A stretch of 64,000 bases of DNA, taken from NCBI RefSeq assembly GCF_030732065.1, contig NZ_JAVBHX010000002.1:394885-458884 (forward strand). Reading direction: 5' to 3'. Of the stretch, positions 12,281 to 23,491 are shown piece by piece (the stretch's first letter is position 1; every line of letters starts with the position of its first letter). The position numbers and the translations under genes were made by a program. The notes beneath the pieces were generated by a model. The model was not told where the DNA came from. It made no database searches and was given only the letters and a program-made list of their open reading frames with translations. This DNA comes from Oceanimonas aquatica (lineage in GTDB: Bacteria; Pseudomonadota; Gammaproteobacteria; Enterobacterales; Aeromonadaceae).

Positions 12281-12838
12281 TCAGATTTCCATTAACTCTT
12301 TTTCTTTGGCGGCGAGGGCGTCGTCCACCTGCTTGATAAAGAGATCGGTCAGTTTCTGAATGTCGTCCTGGCCGCGACGATCGTCGTCTTCGGAGATCTC
12401 TTTTTCCTTCAGCAGTGCCTTCAGGCTGCTGTTGGCGTCGCGACGAATGTTGCGAATGGCCACCCGGCCCTGCTCGGCTTCGTTGCGTACCACCTTGATC
12501 AGATCCTTGCGACGCTCTTCGGTGAGCGGCGGCAGCGGAATGCGGATCATGGCACCGGCGCTGGACGGGTTCAGGCCCAGATCGGAAGTCATGATGGCCT
12601 TCTCAACGGCCTGGATCATGGAGCGATCGAACACGGTGACGGCCAGGGTGCGGGAGTCTTCGGTAGTGATGTTGGCCAGCTGGTTCAGCGGCGTGGAGGC
12701 ACCGTAGTAGTCCACGTGAATGGTGTCGAGCAGGCTGGGGTGAGCACGACCGGTGCGCACCTTGTTCATCTGGGTTTTCAGCGCTTCCACGCTTTTTTCC
12801 ATGCGGGTCTTGGCGTCGGTTTTGATGTCGTTTATCAC
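12281..12838 (-). CDS. frr: Ribosome recycling factor
   Basis: RRF works with EF-G to split the post-termination ribosome. I place the start at the GTG at 12838 ([13 protein letters not shown]), preceded by AAGGA 8 nt upstream; this gives 185 aa, exactly the E. coli length. A frame extending to 12916 would read through the repeat between frr and pyrH and is rejected. Conserved [13 protein letters not shown] and [13 protein letters not shown] segments are present. It follows pyrH in the usual rpsB-tsf-pyrH-frr order. Confidence 0.97.
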   Translation of the reverse strand: MINDIKTDAKTRMEKSVEALKTQMNKVRTGRAHPSLLDTIHVDYYGASTPLNQLANITTEDSRTLAVTVFDRSMIQAVEKAIMTSDLGLNPSSAGAMIRIPLPPLTEERRKDLIKVVRNEAEQGRVAIRNIRRDANSSLKALLKEKEISEDDDRRGQDDIQKLTDLFIKQVDDALAAKEKELMEI

Positions 12839-12861
12839 GGTCGTTATCCTTGTTTTGTCTC

Positions 12862-12917
12862 GGTGAGGAGTGAGGGATGAGGAGACTCCCCTCACGCCTT
12901 TCCCCTCACCTCTCACA
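12862..12917. repeat. Repeat family D (GTGAGG-rich), copy 1
   Basis: The pyrH-frr spacer holds repeated GTGAGG-type units (GGTGAGGAGTGAGGG) facing their inverted form (CCCCTCACGCC, CCCCTCACC). It could form a long GC-rich stem in the pyrH-frr transcript. Similar sequence occurs at 23417-23484 and, partly, at 63815-63870. Confidence 0.6.
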
Positions 12918-12922
12918 GTGTA

Positions 12923-13654
12923 TCAGAGCTTGTTGCTGATCAGAGTGCCTTCGGTTTCACCCATAACGGCACGACGCAGGGCGCCCGGCTTGTTCATATT
13001 GAACACGCGAATGGGCAGGTTGTGATCCCGCGCCAGGGTAAAGGCCGCCAGATCCATCACCTTGAGCTCCTGGTCGAGCACGTCGTCGTAGCCCAGGTGG
13101 TGATACAGCTCGGCATCGGGGTTCTTGACCGGATCGTCGCTGAACACACCGTCCACCTTGGTGGCCTTGAGCACCACGTCGGCCTCGATTTCGATGCCGC
13201 GCAGGCAGGCCGCCGAGTCGGTGGTAAAGAAGGGGTTGCCGGTACCGGCGGAGAAGATCACCACCCGGCCCTTGCGCAGCAGACTGATGGCATCGGCCCA
13301 GTTGTAGCTGTCGCACACGCCTTCAAGGGTAATGGCTGACATCAGACGGGCATTCACATAAGCACGGTGCAGAGCATCGCGCATGGCCAGACCGTTCATC
13401 ACGGTGGCCAACATACCCATGTGGTCGCCCACCACGCGGTTCATGCCCGCTTTGGCCAGGCCCGCACCACGGAAAAGGTTGCCGCCGCCAATCACCAGGC
13501 CAACCTGGACGCCCAGTTCCACCAGTTCCTTGATTTCCTGAGCCATACGCTCCAGTACGGCGGGGTCAATTCCAAAGCCTTCCTCTCCCTGCAGCGCTTC
13601 GCCGCTGAGCTTGAGAAGAATGCGTCTGTATGCGGGTTTCGGATTGGTACTCAT
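12923..13654 (-). CDS. pyrH: Uridylate kinase
   Basis: PyrH phosphorylates UMP to UDP as a hexamer of the amino acid kinase fold, allosterically controlled by GTP and UTP. The 243-aa protein (E. coli 241) has the N-terminal [11 protein letters not shown] nucleotide-binding segment, the [12 protein letters not shown] loop and the C-terminal [16 protein letters not shown] block. It lies between tsf and frr. Confidence 0.97.
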   Translation of the reverse strand: MSTNPKPAYRRILLKLSGEALQGEEGFGIDPAVLERMAQEIKELVELGVQVGLVIGGGNLFRGAGLAKAGMNRVVGDHMGMLATVMNGLAMRDALHRAYVNARLMSAITLEGVCDSYNWADAISLLRKGRVVIFSAGTGNPFFTTDSAACLRGIEIEADVVLKATKVDGVFSDDPVKNPDAELYHHLGYDDVLDQELKVMDLAAFTLARDHNLPIRVFNMNKPGALRRAVMGETEGTLISNKL

Positions 13655-13670
13655 GCTTTCTATTCCTGGT

Positions 13671-13701
13671 CATAGAAAGACCGCGACGAGATGTCGCGGT
13701 C
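13671..13701 (-). terminator. Hairpin after tsf
   Basis: A perfect 9-bp stem (GACCGCGAC / GTCGCGGTC, 5-nt loop, 13679-13701) followed on the minus strand by a T-rich run (TCTTTCT). It is likely a partial terminator or processing signal between tsf and pyrH. Confidence 0.6.
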
Positions 13702-13726
13702 CGAATAGCATTAAAAAAGGCGGGAA

Positions 13727-14605
13727 TTAACCCTTGGAAGCGGCGATCTGAGCCTGAACTTCGGCAGCGAAGTCTTCTTCCTTACGCTCGATACCTTCAC
13801 CCACTTCAAAGCGGACAAAGCCCAGAGCGTCGGCGCCTTTCTGCTTGAGCAGCTCGCCTACGGAGATGGACGGATCCTTGACGAAGGGCTGACCGGTCAG
13901 AGAGATTTCGCCGGTGAACTTCTTCATGCGGCCTTCAACCATCTTCTCGGCGATTTCCTTGGGCTTGCCGGAGTTAACGGCGATGTCCACCTGGATTTCA
14001 CGCTCTTTGGCAACCACGTCGGCAGACACGTCTTCGGGCTTGACGAACTGCGGAGTGGAAGCGGCCACGTGCATGGCCACGTCTTTGGCCAGCTCTTCGT
14101 CGCCACCCTGCAGGTTGGCGATAACGCCAATGCGGGTGCCGTGCAGGTAGGTGGTCAGGTTGTCGCCTTCCACCAGCACTACGCGACGCAGGCTCATGTT
14201 TTCACCGATCTTGGCGATCAGGTTGGTCAGGGCGGTTTCAACGGTTTCACCGTTGGCCAGTTCGGCGGCCTTCAGGGCTTCAACGTCGTTGATCTTGTTG
14301 GCCAGGGCCAGATCGGCGATCTGCTCGCCCAGGGCGCGGAAACCGGCGTCCTTGGCAACGAAGTCGGTTTCGCTGTTCATTTCTACCAGCACGGCGGTGT
14401 TGCCGGCCTGGCGAGCCAGGATGATACCTTCGGCAGCGATGCGGCCGGCTTTCTTGGCAGCTTTGGCCTGGCCGGACTTGCGCATGTCTTCAATGGCCTG
14501 CTCGATGTCGCCATTGGCTTCGATCAGGGCTTTTTTACAATCCATCATGCCGGCGCCAGTGCGCTCGCGCAGTTCTTTTACCAGGGCGGCGGTAATGTTA
14601 GCCAT
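13727..14605 (-). CDS. tsf: Elongation factor Ts
   Basis: EF-Ts is the guanine nucleotide exchange factor for EF-Tu. The 292-aa protein (E. coli 283) has the N-terminal UBA-like domain (about 1-55) with [16 protein letters not shown], the core TDFVAK motif near residue 80 that contacts EF-Tu, and a C-terminal module. It follows rpsB, with an attenuator-like hairpin in the gap. Confidence 0.98.
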   Translation of the reverse strand: MANITAALVKELRERTGAGMMDCKKALIEANGDIEQAIEDMRKSGQAKAAKKAGRIAAEGIILARQAGNTAVLVEMNSETDFVAKDAGFRALGEQIADLALANKINDVEALKAAELANGETVETALTNLIAKIGENMSLRRVVLVEGDNLTTYLHGTRIGVIANLQGGDEELAKDVAMHVAASTPQFVKPEDVSADVVAKEREIQVDIAVNSGKPKEIAEKMVEGRMKKFTGEISLTGQPFVKDPSISVGELLKQKGADALGFVRFEVGEGIERKEEDFAAEVQAQIAASKG

Positions 14606-14635
14606 TCGTAATGTCCTCGGTCTTGTTTCAAAGAA

Positions 14636-14659
14636 AACAGGGGCACATGGCCCCTGTTA
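14636..14659 (-). terminator. rpsB-tsf intergenic attenuator hairpin
   Basis: Stem AACAGGGG(C) / (G)CCCCTGTT with a short loop. On the minus strand it is followed by a T-rich tract (TTTTCTTT). It lies 31 nt before tsf in the rpsB-tsf transcript, where E. coli also has a partial terminator that sets the S2:EF-Ts ratio. Assignment is by position and shape. Confidence 0.7.
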
Positions 14660-14712
14660 ACCTATAACTTGCGTACGGTTAATAAAGGCGTGAGCGCTAA
14701 GCTCAGTCTTTA

Positions 14713-15438
14713 TTATTCTTCTACGACGTAGTTGTCTTCCGCTTGCACGGCCAGGTCTTGGGCACGGGCAGTGTTCACGGCATCGGCAGCGGCGTTCAGG
14801 TACAGCTGAACGGCACGGATGGCGTCATCGTTGCCGGGGATGATGTAGTCAACGCTGTCCGGGTTGGAGTTGGTGTCAACTACAGATACCACGGGGATGC
14901 CCAGGTTGTTGGCTTCCTTGATGGCGATGTGCTCGTGATCGGCGTCGATGACGAACAGTACGTCGGGCAGACCGCCCATGTCCTTGATACCACCCAGGGA
15001 CTTCTCCAGCTTTTCCATTTCGCGAGTACGCATCAGCGCCTCTTTCTTGGTCAGCTTTTCGAAGGTACCGTCCTGAGACTGAGCTTCCAGATCCTTCAGG
15101 CGGTTGATGGACTGACGCACGGTTTTCCAGTTGGTCAGCATACCGCCCAGCCAGCGGTGGTTGACGTAGAACTGGTCGCACTTGGTGGCGGCTTCTTTTA
15201 CGGCTTCAGAGGCTGCGCGCTTGGTACCAACAAACAGGATTTTACCCTTCTTGGAAGCCACGTTGCCCAGATAGTTCAGCGCATCGTTGAACAGGGGAAC
15301 GGTCTTTTCCAGGTTGATGATGTGAACCCGGTTGCTGGCGCCGAAAATGTAAGGCTTCATCTTGGGGTTCCAGAAACGGGTCTGGTGACCGAAGTGAACG
15401 CCGGCTTTCAGCATGTCGCGCATAGATACTTGTGCCAT
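14713..15438 (-). CDS. rpsB: 30S ribosomal protein S2
   Basis: S2 binds late to the 30S subunit and is needed to recruit S1. From the ATG at 15438 ([20 protein letters not shown]) it is 241 aa, the same as E. coli. A longer frame to 15615 extends into the leader and is rejected. The gene heads the rpsB-tsf-pyrH-frr transcript and is divergent from map. In gammaproteobacteria S2 represses its own mRNA through the leader; the 15439-15600 leader here is about 150 nt. Confidence 0.97.
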   Translation of the reverse strand: MAQVSMRDMLKAGVHFGHQTRFWNPKMKPYIFGASNRVHIINLEKTVPLFNDALNYLGNVASKKGKILFVGTKRAASEAVKEAATKCDQFYVNHRWLGGMLTNWKTVRQSINRLKDLEAQSQDGTFEKLTKKEALMRTREMEKLEKSLGGIKDMGGLPDVLFVIDADHEHIAIKEANNLGIPVVSVVDTNSNPDSVDYIIPGNDDAIRAVQLYLNAAADAVNTARAQDLAVQAEDNYVVEE

Positions 15439-15724
15439 GATTTCCTCAAAAATGTATTGGGTTAGGCCTCCACACATCCCATGACTCCGACCCGAAGGCA
15501 CCCTGGAGCATGTGCCGATGTGTGTGTGTGTTAAAAAAGTGAATGTTGGTGTGACCACGGATTTTTGAAACCCGCCATCACGGCGCGTTTTATACCACAA
15601 TTGCCCCGGCCGCACCAGCGCCGGGACCGATTTCGGTGCTGGAAGTTGCCGCCCGGCAAGGGTACACTTTTGGCCCTTTCACGGGTACGCCCGCTAATCG
15701 CCCAGCCATTTCACAGAGACGAGT

Positions 15725-16510
15725 ATGAGCATAGTCATAAAAACCCCGGAAGAAATCGAAAAAATGCGCGTGGCCGGTCGCCTGGCCGCCGAGGTGCTGG
15801 AGATGATCGAGCCTCACGTCAAGGCCGGCGTGACCACGGACGAACTCAACCGAATCTGTCATGACTATATCGTGAACGAGCAGCAGGCCATTCCGGCACC
15901 GCTGAACTATCACGGCTTTCCCAAGTCGATCTGTACCTCGGTTAACCACGTGATCTGCCATGGCATTCCGTCGGACAAGAAGCTCAAGGAAGGCGACATC
16001 GTCAATATCGACATTACCGTGATCAAGGATGGCTACCACGGTGACACCTCCAGAATGTTTACCGTGGGCAAGCCCAGCATCATGGCCGAGCGCCTGTGCC
16101 GGATCACTCAGGAGTGCATGGAGCTGGGCATAAAAATGGTGAAGGACGGTGTGCACCTGGGTGACATCGGCGCCGCCATTCAGAAGCACGCCGAGGCTCA
16201 CAACTATTCGGTGGTGCGGGAATACTGCGGCCATGGTATTGGTGCCGAGTTCCACGAGGAGCCCCAGGTGCTGCACTACGGCAAGGCCGGCACCGGTGAG
16301 GTGCTGAAGGCGGGCATGTGCCTGACCATTGAACCCATGATCAACGTGGGCAAGCGCCACAGCAAGATGCTGGCCGACGGCTGGACCGTGGTCACCAAGG
16401 ACCGCAGCCTCTCGGCCCAGTATGAACACACCATTCTGGTCACCGAAACCGGCTGTGAAGTGCTGACCCTGCGCCAGGACGACAACCTGCCGCGTATTAT
16501 CACCGCCTGA
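15725..16510 (+). CDS. map: Methionine aminopeptidase
   Basis: Map removes the initiator methionine from nascent proteins. The 261-aa type I enzyme keeps all five metal ligands: D96, D107, H170, E203 and E234, each one less than in E. coli. H78 in the HVICHGIP block contacts substrate. It is divergent from rpsB across a 286-bp gap that holds both promoters. Confidence 0.98.
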   Translation: MSIVIKTPEEIEKMRVAGRLAAEVLEMIEPHVKAGVTTDELNRICHDYIVNEQQAIPAPLNYHGFPKSICTSVNHVICHGIPSDKKLKEGDIVNIDITVIKDGYHGDTSRMFTVGKPSIMAERLCRITQECMELGIKMVKDGVHLGDIGAAIQKHAEAHNYSVVREYCGHGIGAEFHEEPQVLHYGKAGTGEVLKAGMCLTIEPMINVGKRHSKMLADGWTVVTKDRSLSAQYEHTILVTETGCEVLTLRQDDNLPRIITA

Positions 16511-16993
16511 CTGTAATGCGAAGCAGCAGCGCGGTTGCGCTCCGCCGACACGCTTCGGTAGATGCCACTTACCAGTAAAGCCAGCTGCGAACATTCACTG
16601 GATGTTCGGTCAGGCTTTACTGGTTCGTCACGGCGAGCAAGCTCGCCCCATGGGCGCTCGGCAAATGCATCTGACCGCCAGGGATGGCGGGAATGCCGAA
16701 AATGCAGGAGCAGCTTTTCGGCCCTGGCATTTGACGGTCGGCTACGGCAATCCCCGCTGCTGCTTCGTGAAGCCTCGGAGGTGCCTGTTTGACAACCGGC
16801 GGCTCCGAGGTCAAACCCAGGAGGGTTGAGGGCACTGTTTCGCCGTGCCCTCTGCGCCATGGATGGCGCAGTGGAGCCTACATGGACGTATTCACGGCGT
16901 GCCGGCGAAACAGTTCCCTGTGTCCGACGAAGTGCACGGCCAGACAGCAAACCTTTGTCATCCGCCTATTCTGTATAACAAAGCAGCTACCCC
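16511..16993. repeat. Hairpin-dense spacer between map and rluE
   Basis: This 483-bp gap has no credible gene but is packed with inverted repeats: CGAAGC (16519) with GCTTCG (16552) enclosing AGCGC/GCGCT; ACCAGTAAAGCC (16571) with GGCTTTACTGGT (16613) enclosing CGAACAT/ATGTTCG; GGCGAGC-AA-GCTCGCC (16632-16647); GCCGAAAA/TTTTCGGC; CCTCGGAG (16773) with CTCCGAGG (16803); GAGGGCAC (16828) with GTGCCCTC (16845); TGCGCCAT-GG-ATGGCGCA (16853-16870); GTTTCGCCG (16837) with CGGCGAAAC (16903). Open frames over it are short and unsupported. It could be a cluster of REP-like elements or a structured RNA. Confidence 0.75.
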
Positions 16994-17584
16994 ATGAAAC
17001 CCAACCTGACCCGTCGCCCTCGCAAGCCCGCACCGAAAAAGCCCGCCGGCCCGCCGGTGACCCTGCTGCTGAACAAGCCCTATATGGTGCTGTGCCAGTT
17101 TACCGACGGCGACGGCCGCGAGACCCTGGCCGATTATGTGAAGGTGCCCGGCGTCTATGCCGCCGGGCGGCTGGACCGGGACAGTGAAGGCCTGCTGGTG
17201 CTGACCAACGACGGCGCTCTTAATGCCCGCCTGACCCAGCCCGGGCGCAAGACCGCCAAAACCTACTGGGTGCAGGTGGAAGGTGACCCCAGCGAGGCCG
17301 ACCTCGACCAGCTGCGGCGGGGCGTTGAACTGAAAGACGGCCCTACCCTACCGGCCCGAGTGCGACGCATGGATGAGCCGGATATCTGGCCACGCAACCC
17401 GCCCATTCGCGAGCGCCAGCATATTCCCACCACCTGGCTGGAGATTAAAATTACCGAAGGTCGCAACCGCCAGGTGCGGCGCATGACTGCCCATATCGGC
17501 TTTCCTACCCTGCGGCTGATCCGTTACGCCATCGGTAACTGGACCCTAGACAGCCTGCAACCCGGACAATGGAGAAAAGTATGA
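16994..17584 (+). CDS. rluE: 23S rRNA pseudouridine(2457) synthase
   Basis: RluE isomerises a uridine in helix 89 of 23S rRNA to pseudouridine. The 196-aa protein (E. coli 217) has the RsuA-family catalytic motif [13 protein letters not shown] with Asp61, and the [15 protein letters not shown] C-terminal motif ([11 protein letters not shown]). The N terminus is a short basic stretch with no S4 domain, as usual for RluE. The stop overlaps the nudJ start (ATGA). Confidence 0.94.
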   Translation: MKPNLTRRPRKPAPKKPAGPPVTLLLNKPYMVLCQFTDGDGRETLADYVKVPGVYAAGRLDRDSEGLLVLTNDGALNARLTQPGRKTAKTYWVQVEGDPSEADLDQLRRGVELKDGPTLPARVRRMDEPDIWPRNPPIRERQHIPTTWLEIKITEGRNRQVRRMTAHIGFPTLRLIRYAIGNWTLDSLQPGQWRKV

Positions 17585-18024
17585 GTCATGCGGTAACCCT
17601 GGCAGTGATCGTGCGCGCCGGTGAGCGTTTTTTAATGGTGGAAGAATGGCAGCAGGGCAGAGTGATGTTCAACCAGCCTGCCGGCCACCTGGAACCAGGT
17701 GAAAACCTGCTGGACGGTGCCCGGCGCGAGCTGCTGGAAGAAACCGGCCTGGCCCTGCCCCTTGAAGACGCCGTGGCCGTATATCAGTACACGGCACCAG
17801 ACAACGGCAAACACTTTGTGCGCTTTACCTTTTGCACCGAGGTGGCCGAGCCGTTGCCCACCAACCCGCAGGATCCGGACGGTGATATTATTCGCTGCCA
17901 CTGGCTGACGCTGGCTGAAATTGAAGCCCTGGGTGAGCAGCTGCGCAGCCCGCTGATTTTGGCCTCCATTCGGGATTATCTCGCCGGTGAGCGGTTTCCG
18001 TTGTCGGCGCTAAAGGGCTGGTGA
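17581..18024 (+). CDS. nudJ: Nudix phosphatase NudJ
   Basis: NudJ hydrolyses HMP-pyrophosphate and nucleoside di/triphosphates. The start is taken at 17581, with GGAGAAAAGT directly before it. The 147-aa protein has a complete Nudix box from G35 ([20 protein letters not shown], then TGL). Its order before mnmA-hflD-purB is the same as in E. coli. Confidence 0.94.
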   Translation: MSHAVTLAVIVRAGERFLMVEEWQQGRVMFNQPAGHLEPGENLLDGARRELLEETGLALPLEDAVAVYQYTAPDNGKHFVRFTFCTEVAEPLPTNPQDPDGDIIRCHWLTLAEIEALGEQLRSPLILASIRDYLAGERFPLSALKGW

Positions 18025-18037
18025 GATAAATGGGGCC

Positions 18038-18128
18038 TGGAGCGCGGGCAGCCTGCCCGCATTAGCGCCGCAGGCGCTCAAGATCCTGGCGCTTTGCGCC
18101 AATTAGCAGGCTGGCAGCCTGCGCTCCA
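18038..18128. repeat. Palindromic repeat family A, copy 2
   Basis: About 91 bp in the nudJ-mnmA spacer, starting TGGAGCGCGGGCAGCC and ending GGCAGCCTGCGCTCCA, with internal GCGCCGCAGGCGC and GGCGCTTTGCGCC hairpins. The ends match copy 1 (5451-5543); the middle differs, so the ends are the conserved part. The remaining spacer to 18223 holds the likely mnmA promoter. Confidence 0.85.
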
Positions 18129-18223
18129 TGGAATGTGCGCTTTACCACATCCCTTCCCCATTACCCCTCGCGACATTTGTCTGGTAAAATAGCGCCCGTT
18201 TTGCAATCGAGTTAATGGGCGTT

Positions 18224-19330
18224 ATGAGCGATAACAGTCAGGTTAAAGTGATTGTCGGCATGTCCGGCGGTGTGGATTCCTCGGTCTCGGCCTATCTGCT
18301 GCAACAGCAGGGCTATCAGGTGGAAGGCCTGTTCATGAAGAACTGGGAAGAAGACGACACCGACGAGTACTGCTCCGCCGCGGAAGATCTGCGCGACGCC
18401 CAGGCCGTGTGCGACAAGCTCGGCATTGAACTGCACACCATCAACTTTGCCGCCGAATACTGGGACAATGTGTTCGAGCATTTTCTGGCGGAATACAAGG
18501 CCGGCCGCACCCCCAACCCCGATATCCTGTGTAACAAGGAAATCAAGTTCAAGGCCTTCCTGGAGTTCGCCGCCGAAGATCTGGGCGCCGACTATATTGC
18601 CACCGGTCACTATGTACGCCGCAGCTTTGACGACGAGCCCAAGCTGCTGCGCGGTCTCGACGGCAACAAGGATCAGAGCTACTTCCTTTACACCCTGAGC
18701 TCGCAACAGGTGGCCAAAAGCCTGTTCCCGGTGGGTGAGCTGGAAAAGCCCGAGGTGCGCCGCATTGCCGAACAGCTGGAGCTGGTCACCGCCAAGAAGA
18801 AGGACTCCACCGGCATCTGCTTTATCGGCGAGCGCAAGTTTACCGATTTTCTGGCCCGCTACCTGCCCGCCCAGCCCGGTAATATTGAAACCGTAAACGG
18901 TGAAGTGATCGGCCAGCATCAGGGGCTGATGTACCACACCCTGGGGCAGCGCAAGGGCCTGGGGATTGGCGGCCTGAAAAACGCCGGCGACGAGCCCTGG
19001 TACGTGGTCGACAAGGAAGTGGATCGCAATGTCCTGGTGGTAGCCCAGGGGGATCACCCCCGGCTGTATTCCGACGGCCTGATTGCCCGCCAGCTGCACT
19101 GGGTGGATCGTCAGCCTATCATCGAGCCCCTGCGCTGCACCGTCAAAACCCGTTATCGCCAGACCGACATTCCCTGCACCATTGAGCCGGTGGATGCCGA
19201 CACCATTCGCGTGCTGTTCGATGAGCCTCAGGCGGCGGTGACTCCGGGTCAGTCGGCGGTGTTCTACAGCGGCGAGGTATGCCTCGGCGGCGGCATTATT
19301 GAAACCCGGTTCAACAAGGATCAAGCGTGA
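18224..19330 (+). CDS. mnmA: tRNA-uridine 2-sulfurtransferase MnmA
   Basis: MnmA adds the 2-thio group to U34 of tRNA-Lys, Glu and Gln, using ATP and sulfur relayed from IscS through the Tus proteins. The ATG at 18224 gives 368 aa, as in E. coli; an in-frame ATG at 18215 would add three residues. The PP-loop SGGVDSS is at residues 14-20, and both catalytic cysteines are present in [12 protein letters not shown] and [12 protein letters not shown]. The stop overlaps the hflD GTG start. Confidence 0.97.
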   Translation: MSDNSQVKVIVGMSGGVDSSVSAYLLQQQGYQVEGLFMKNWEEDDTDEYCSAAEDLRDAQAVCDKLGIELHTINFAAEYWDNVFEHFLAEYKAGRTPNPDILCNKEIKFKAFLEFAAEDLGADYIATGHYVRRSFDDEPKLLRGLDGNKDQSYFLYTLSSQQVAKSLFPVGELEKPEVRRIAEQLELVTAKKKDSTGICFIGERKFTDFLARYLPAQPGNIETVNGEVIGQHQGLMYHTLGQRKGLGIGGLKNAGDEPWYVVDKEVDRNVLVVAQGDHPRLYSDGLIARQLHWVDRQPIIEPLRCTVKTRYRQTDIPCTIEPVDADTIRVLFDEPQAAVTPGQSAVFYSGEVCLGGGIIETRFNKDQA

Positions 19331-19950
19331 GTCACAGTCTGGAAAACCAAACCCTGGCCTTTGCCGGCATCTGCCAGGCGGTGAGCCTGGTACAACAGGT
19401 GGCCCGCCAGGGCATGATTGAAGACAAGGCGGTGCTGTCCTCGACCCTGAACAGCATCATGGTCACCGACGCCGAGCAGTCGGCGGACATTTACGGCGGC
19501 CACGACAACCTGCGGCTGGGCTATCAGACCCTGATCGAACAGCTCAATCCCGACAGCAGCAAGAAAAACGCCGAACTGACCCGCTATCTGGTGGGTCTGG
19601 TGGCGCTGGAGCGCAAGCTCTCCAGACGCCGGGATCTGATGTCGATGCTGGGTGAGCGCATCAGTCAGGTCAAACGCCAGCTGCATCACTTTGACCTGCT
19701 CGACGAGCAGGTGTTGGCCAATCTGGCCGACATTTACAGCGACATTGTCAGCCCTCTTGGGCCGCGCATTCAGGTCGCCGGTAATCCCAGTTACCTGCAA
19801 CAACCCATGGTGCAGCATCAGATCCGCGCCCTGCTGCTGGCGGGTATTCGCAGCGCCGTGCTGTGGCGCCAGCTCGGCGGCAAGCGCCGGCATATTTTGT
19901 TTTCCCGCAAGCGACTGGTGGCTCAGGCCCAGGCTGCGTTGCGCAACTGA
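19327..19950 (+). CDS. hflD: High frequency lysogenization protein HflD
   Basis: HflD is a membrane-associated protein found between mnmA and purB across gammaproteobacteria; in E. coli it binds lambda CII and lowers lysogeny. The 207-aa protein starts at a GTG that overlaps the mnmA stop. It is helical, with the conserved [20 protein letters not shown] terminus. The native role beyond CII binding is unclear in the family. Confidence 0.95.
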   Translation: MSHSLENQTLAFAGICQAVSLVQQVARQGMIEDKAVLSSTLNSIMVTDAEQSADIYGGHDNLRLGYQTLIEQLNPDSSKKNAELTRYLVGLVALERKLSRRRDLMSMLGERISQVKRQLHHFDLLDEQVLANLADIYSDIVSPLGPRIQVAGNPSYLQQPMVQHQIRALLLAGIRSAVLWRQLGGKRRHILFSRKRLVAQAQAALRN

Positions 19951-19960
19951 TTTGAATTAA

Positions 19961-21370
<1,410 letters not shown>

Positions 21371-21373
21371 TCC

Positions 21374-21441
21374 TGGAGCGCGGGCTGCCAGCCCGCAATT
21401 TGGTGCGAAGCGCCAATCCGCGTTGAACAGCCTGCGCCCCA
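21374..21441. repeat. Palindromic repeat family A, copy 3 (short)
   Basis: A 68-bp shortened copy after purB: TGGAGCGCGGGCTGCC at the left, GCCTGCGCCCCA at the right, with most of the middle missing. It is followed 15 bp later by a fuller copy in the same orientation. Confidence 0.8.
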
Positions 21442-21456
21442 CCTAGATACATTCTC

Positions 21457-21551
21457 TTGAGCGCGGGCTGCCCGCCCGCAATTTGGTGCGAAGCGCCGAT
21501 CTGCTTTGAGCGCCCTGCGGGCGCTAATGCAGGCTGGCAGCCTGCGCTCCA
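21457..21551. repeat. Palindromic repeat family A, copy 4
   Basis: A 95-bp copy after purB. It shares the GCAATTTGGTGCGAAGCGCC segment with copy 3 and GAGCGCCCTGCGGGCGCT with copy 1. The tandem pair fills half of the 326-bp purB-aceK spacer; the rest (to 21696) is pyrimidine-rich and shows no gene. Confidence 0.8.
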
Positions 21552-21696
21552 AAAAAACGACCACGCTTCGCCCTGCTTCACACATTTACCTTTCCACACC
21601 GCCGCAGCTTGCGACAGCCCACAAAAACCGCTCTTCCCCTTCGCTTTTTTTCCTTTGGTTTCACTAACATGCTTTCCAGTCATGATTGGGAGCAGC

Positions 21697-23427
21697 ATGA
21701 AAATGAACAGCCGCACACGGGAAATGGCGCACATTGTGATGCGCGGTTTCGACGCCTTTCACCGCTATTTTCTGGTGATCACCCAGGGGGCCAAAAGCCG
21801 CTTTGAAGCCCGGGACTGGAACGGCGTGCAACTGGCCTCGCGCCGGCGCATCTGGCTTTATGACGATCACGTCAACAACACGGTGCGCGCCGTGCTCGAC
21901 TACAACCGGGGACCGCTGCGCCACCAGGAGCTGAAGGCGCTCAAACAGGCCTTTAACGATCTGCTGATCGCCCATCCCAATGCCGACATGGCCGAGTCTT
22001 TCTACAACTCGGTATACCGCCGCTCCACCCGCCACCGCAGCATTCGCGCCGAAAACCTTTATGTGCACCCCTTTGTACCTTATCCCGGCGAGCAGGATCT
22101 GACGGCCGTCACCCGGCAATACGCCATTGCTCCCGGTGAGCTGACCGGCACCCTGCAACGAATGCTGGAGCGCCTGGGGCTGGAGCTGTCCTTTGTGCGG
22201 CTGGAGCAGGATTTGAAGCATGTACAGCGTACCCTGGCCGAACAGGGGCTGGGCGATACGCCGCTCACTCTCACCCTGCTCAGACCGCTGTTCTACCGCA
22301 ACAAGGGCGCCTACCTGATTGGCCGGCTGGAGCGAGCCGACGGCCCGCTGCCCTTTATTGTGCCCATCCTGCACGAAAGTGACGGCCTGGTGCTGGATAC
22401 CCTGCTGCTGAGCCAGGATGACGCCTCCATTCTGTTTGGCTTTGCCCGGGCCTATTTTATGGTGTGGTGCCCGCAACCCTCGCTGCTGGTGCAGTTTCTG
22501 CGACCGCTGCTGCCCAACAAGTCGGATTACGAAATTTACAACGCCATCGGCTGGCAAAAGCACGGCAAGACCATCTTCTACCGGGACTTTTTGCAGCACT
22601 TACAGCACTCACGGGACCAGTTCGTGCCGGCGAAAGGTATCAAGGGCATGGTGATGTGCGTGTTTACCCTGCCGTCGTTCGATGTGGTGTTCAAGGTGAT
22701 CAAGGATCACTTTACTCCGCCCAAAACCGTAGACCGGGCCACCGTCAAGGCCAAGTACCGGCTGGTGAAGCAGCACGACCGGGTGGGCCGCATGGCCGAC
22801 ACCATGGAGTTCACCAACTTCGAACTGCCGCTGCACCGTATCAGCCCCGAATTGCTGGCAGAATTGCAGCGGGAAGTGCCCTCTCTGCTCACCCTCAAGG
22901 AAGACCGGCTGATCATTCACCACCTCTATACCGAGCGGCGCATGACGCCACTCAACATGTACCTGGAGCAGGCCGATGACGAACAGCTCAGGAATGCCCT
23001 GGACGAATACGCCAGCGCCCTGAAACAACTGGCCGCCGCCAATATCTTTCCCGGCGACATGCTGTTCAAGAATTTCGGCGTGACCCGCCACGGCCGGGTG
23101 ATCTTTTACGACTATGACGAAATCGCCTACATGACCGAGTGCCACTTTCGCGACATACCCAAAACCGACAATCTGCAGGATCAGCTCTGCCCCGAGCCCT
23201 GGTATTCGGTAGGCCCAAATGATGTGTTTCCGGAGGAGTTCAAGACCTTTCTGCTGTACAAACCCCGTATTCGCAACGCCTTTGACGAGCGGCACCTGGA
23301 GCTGTTTACCGCGGATTACTGGCGGCAGCTGCAGCACCACATTGAGCAAGGCCGGGTGGAGGATATTTTTCCCTACCGGCGGCGGCAGCGGTTTCGTTAC
23401 AGGTATGGTGAAAGCCGTGAGGGGTAA
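21697..23427 (+). CDS. aceK: Isocitrate dehydrogenase kinase/phosphatase
   Basis: AceK reversibly phosphorylates isocitrate dehydrogenase, directing carbon into the glyoxylate bypass. The ATG at 21697, after GGGAGC, gives 576 aa (E. coli 578) and the expected N terminus (TREMAHIVMRGFDAFHRYF). A longer frame begins inside repeat copy 4 and is rejected. The conserved VFTLPSFDVVFKVIKDHF and RVIFYDYDEIAYMTECHFR blocks are present. It is not next to aceBA as in E. coli; the malate synthase in this window is glcB at 30.6 kb. Its last codons and stop overlap repeat family D. Confidence 0.95.
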   Translation: MKMNSRTREMAHIVMRGFDAFHRYFLVITQGAKSRFEARDWNGVQLASRRRIWLYDDHVNNTVRAVLDYNRGPLRHQELKALKQAFNDLLIAHPNADMAESFYNSVYRRSTRHRSIRAENLYVHPFVPYPGEQDLTAVTRQYAIAPGELTGTLQRMLERLGLELSFVRLEQDLKHVQRTLAEQGLGDTPLTLTLLRPLFYRNKGAYLIGRLERADGPLPFIVPILHESDGLVLDTLLLSQDDASILFGFARAYFMVWCPQPSLLVQFLRPLLPNKSDYEIYNAIGWQKHGKTIFYRDFLQHLQHSRDQFVPAKGIKGMVMCVFTLPSFDVVFKVIKDHFTPPKTVDRATVKAKYRLVKQHDRVGRMADTMEFTNFELPLHRISPELLAELQREVPSLLTLKEDRLIIHHLYTERRMTPLNMYLEQADDEQLRNALDEYASALKQLAAANIFPGDMLFKNFGVTRHGRVIFYDYDEIAYMTECHFRDIPKTDNLQDQLCPEPWYSVGPNDVFPEEFKTFLLYKPRIRNAFDERHLELFTADYWRQLQHHIEQGRVEDIFPYRRRQRFRYRYGESREG

Positions 23428-23484
23428 GGGGTGAGGAGGGCGGTGAAGCAGGTACTCTCCTCACTCATGTCCCCTCCCCCTCAC
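23417..23484. repeat. Repeat family D (GTGAGG-rich), copy 2
   Basis: Between convergent aceK and rraA: GTGAGGGGTAAGGGGTGAGG facing CTCCTCACTC and CCCCTCCCCCTCAC. It can fold into a long stem and may act as a bidirectional terminator. It overlaps the last three codons of aceK (Arg-Glu-Gly) and its stop. Confidence 0.65.
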
Positions 23485-23491
23485 ACAAACA

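Noticed and set aside
16562..16950. Short frames in the map-rluE spacer
   Set aside because: Several 70-220 codon frames exist on both strands but all cross the hairpins, lack ribosome sites and have no family pattern.
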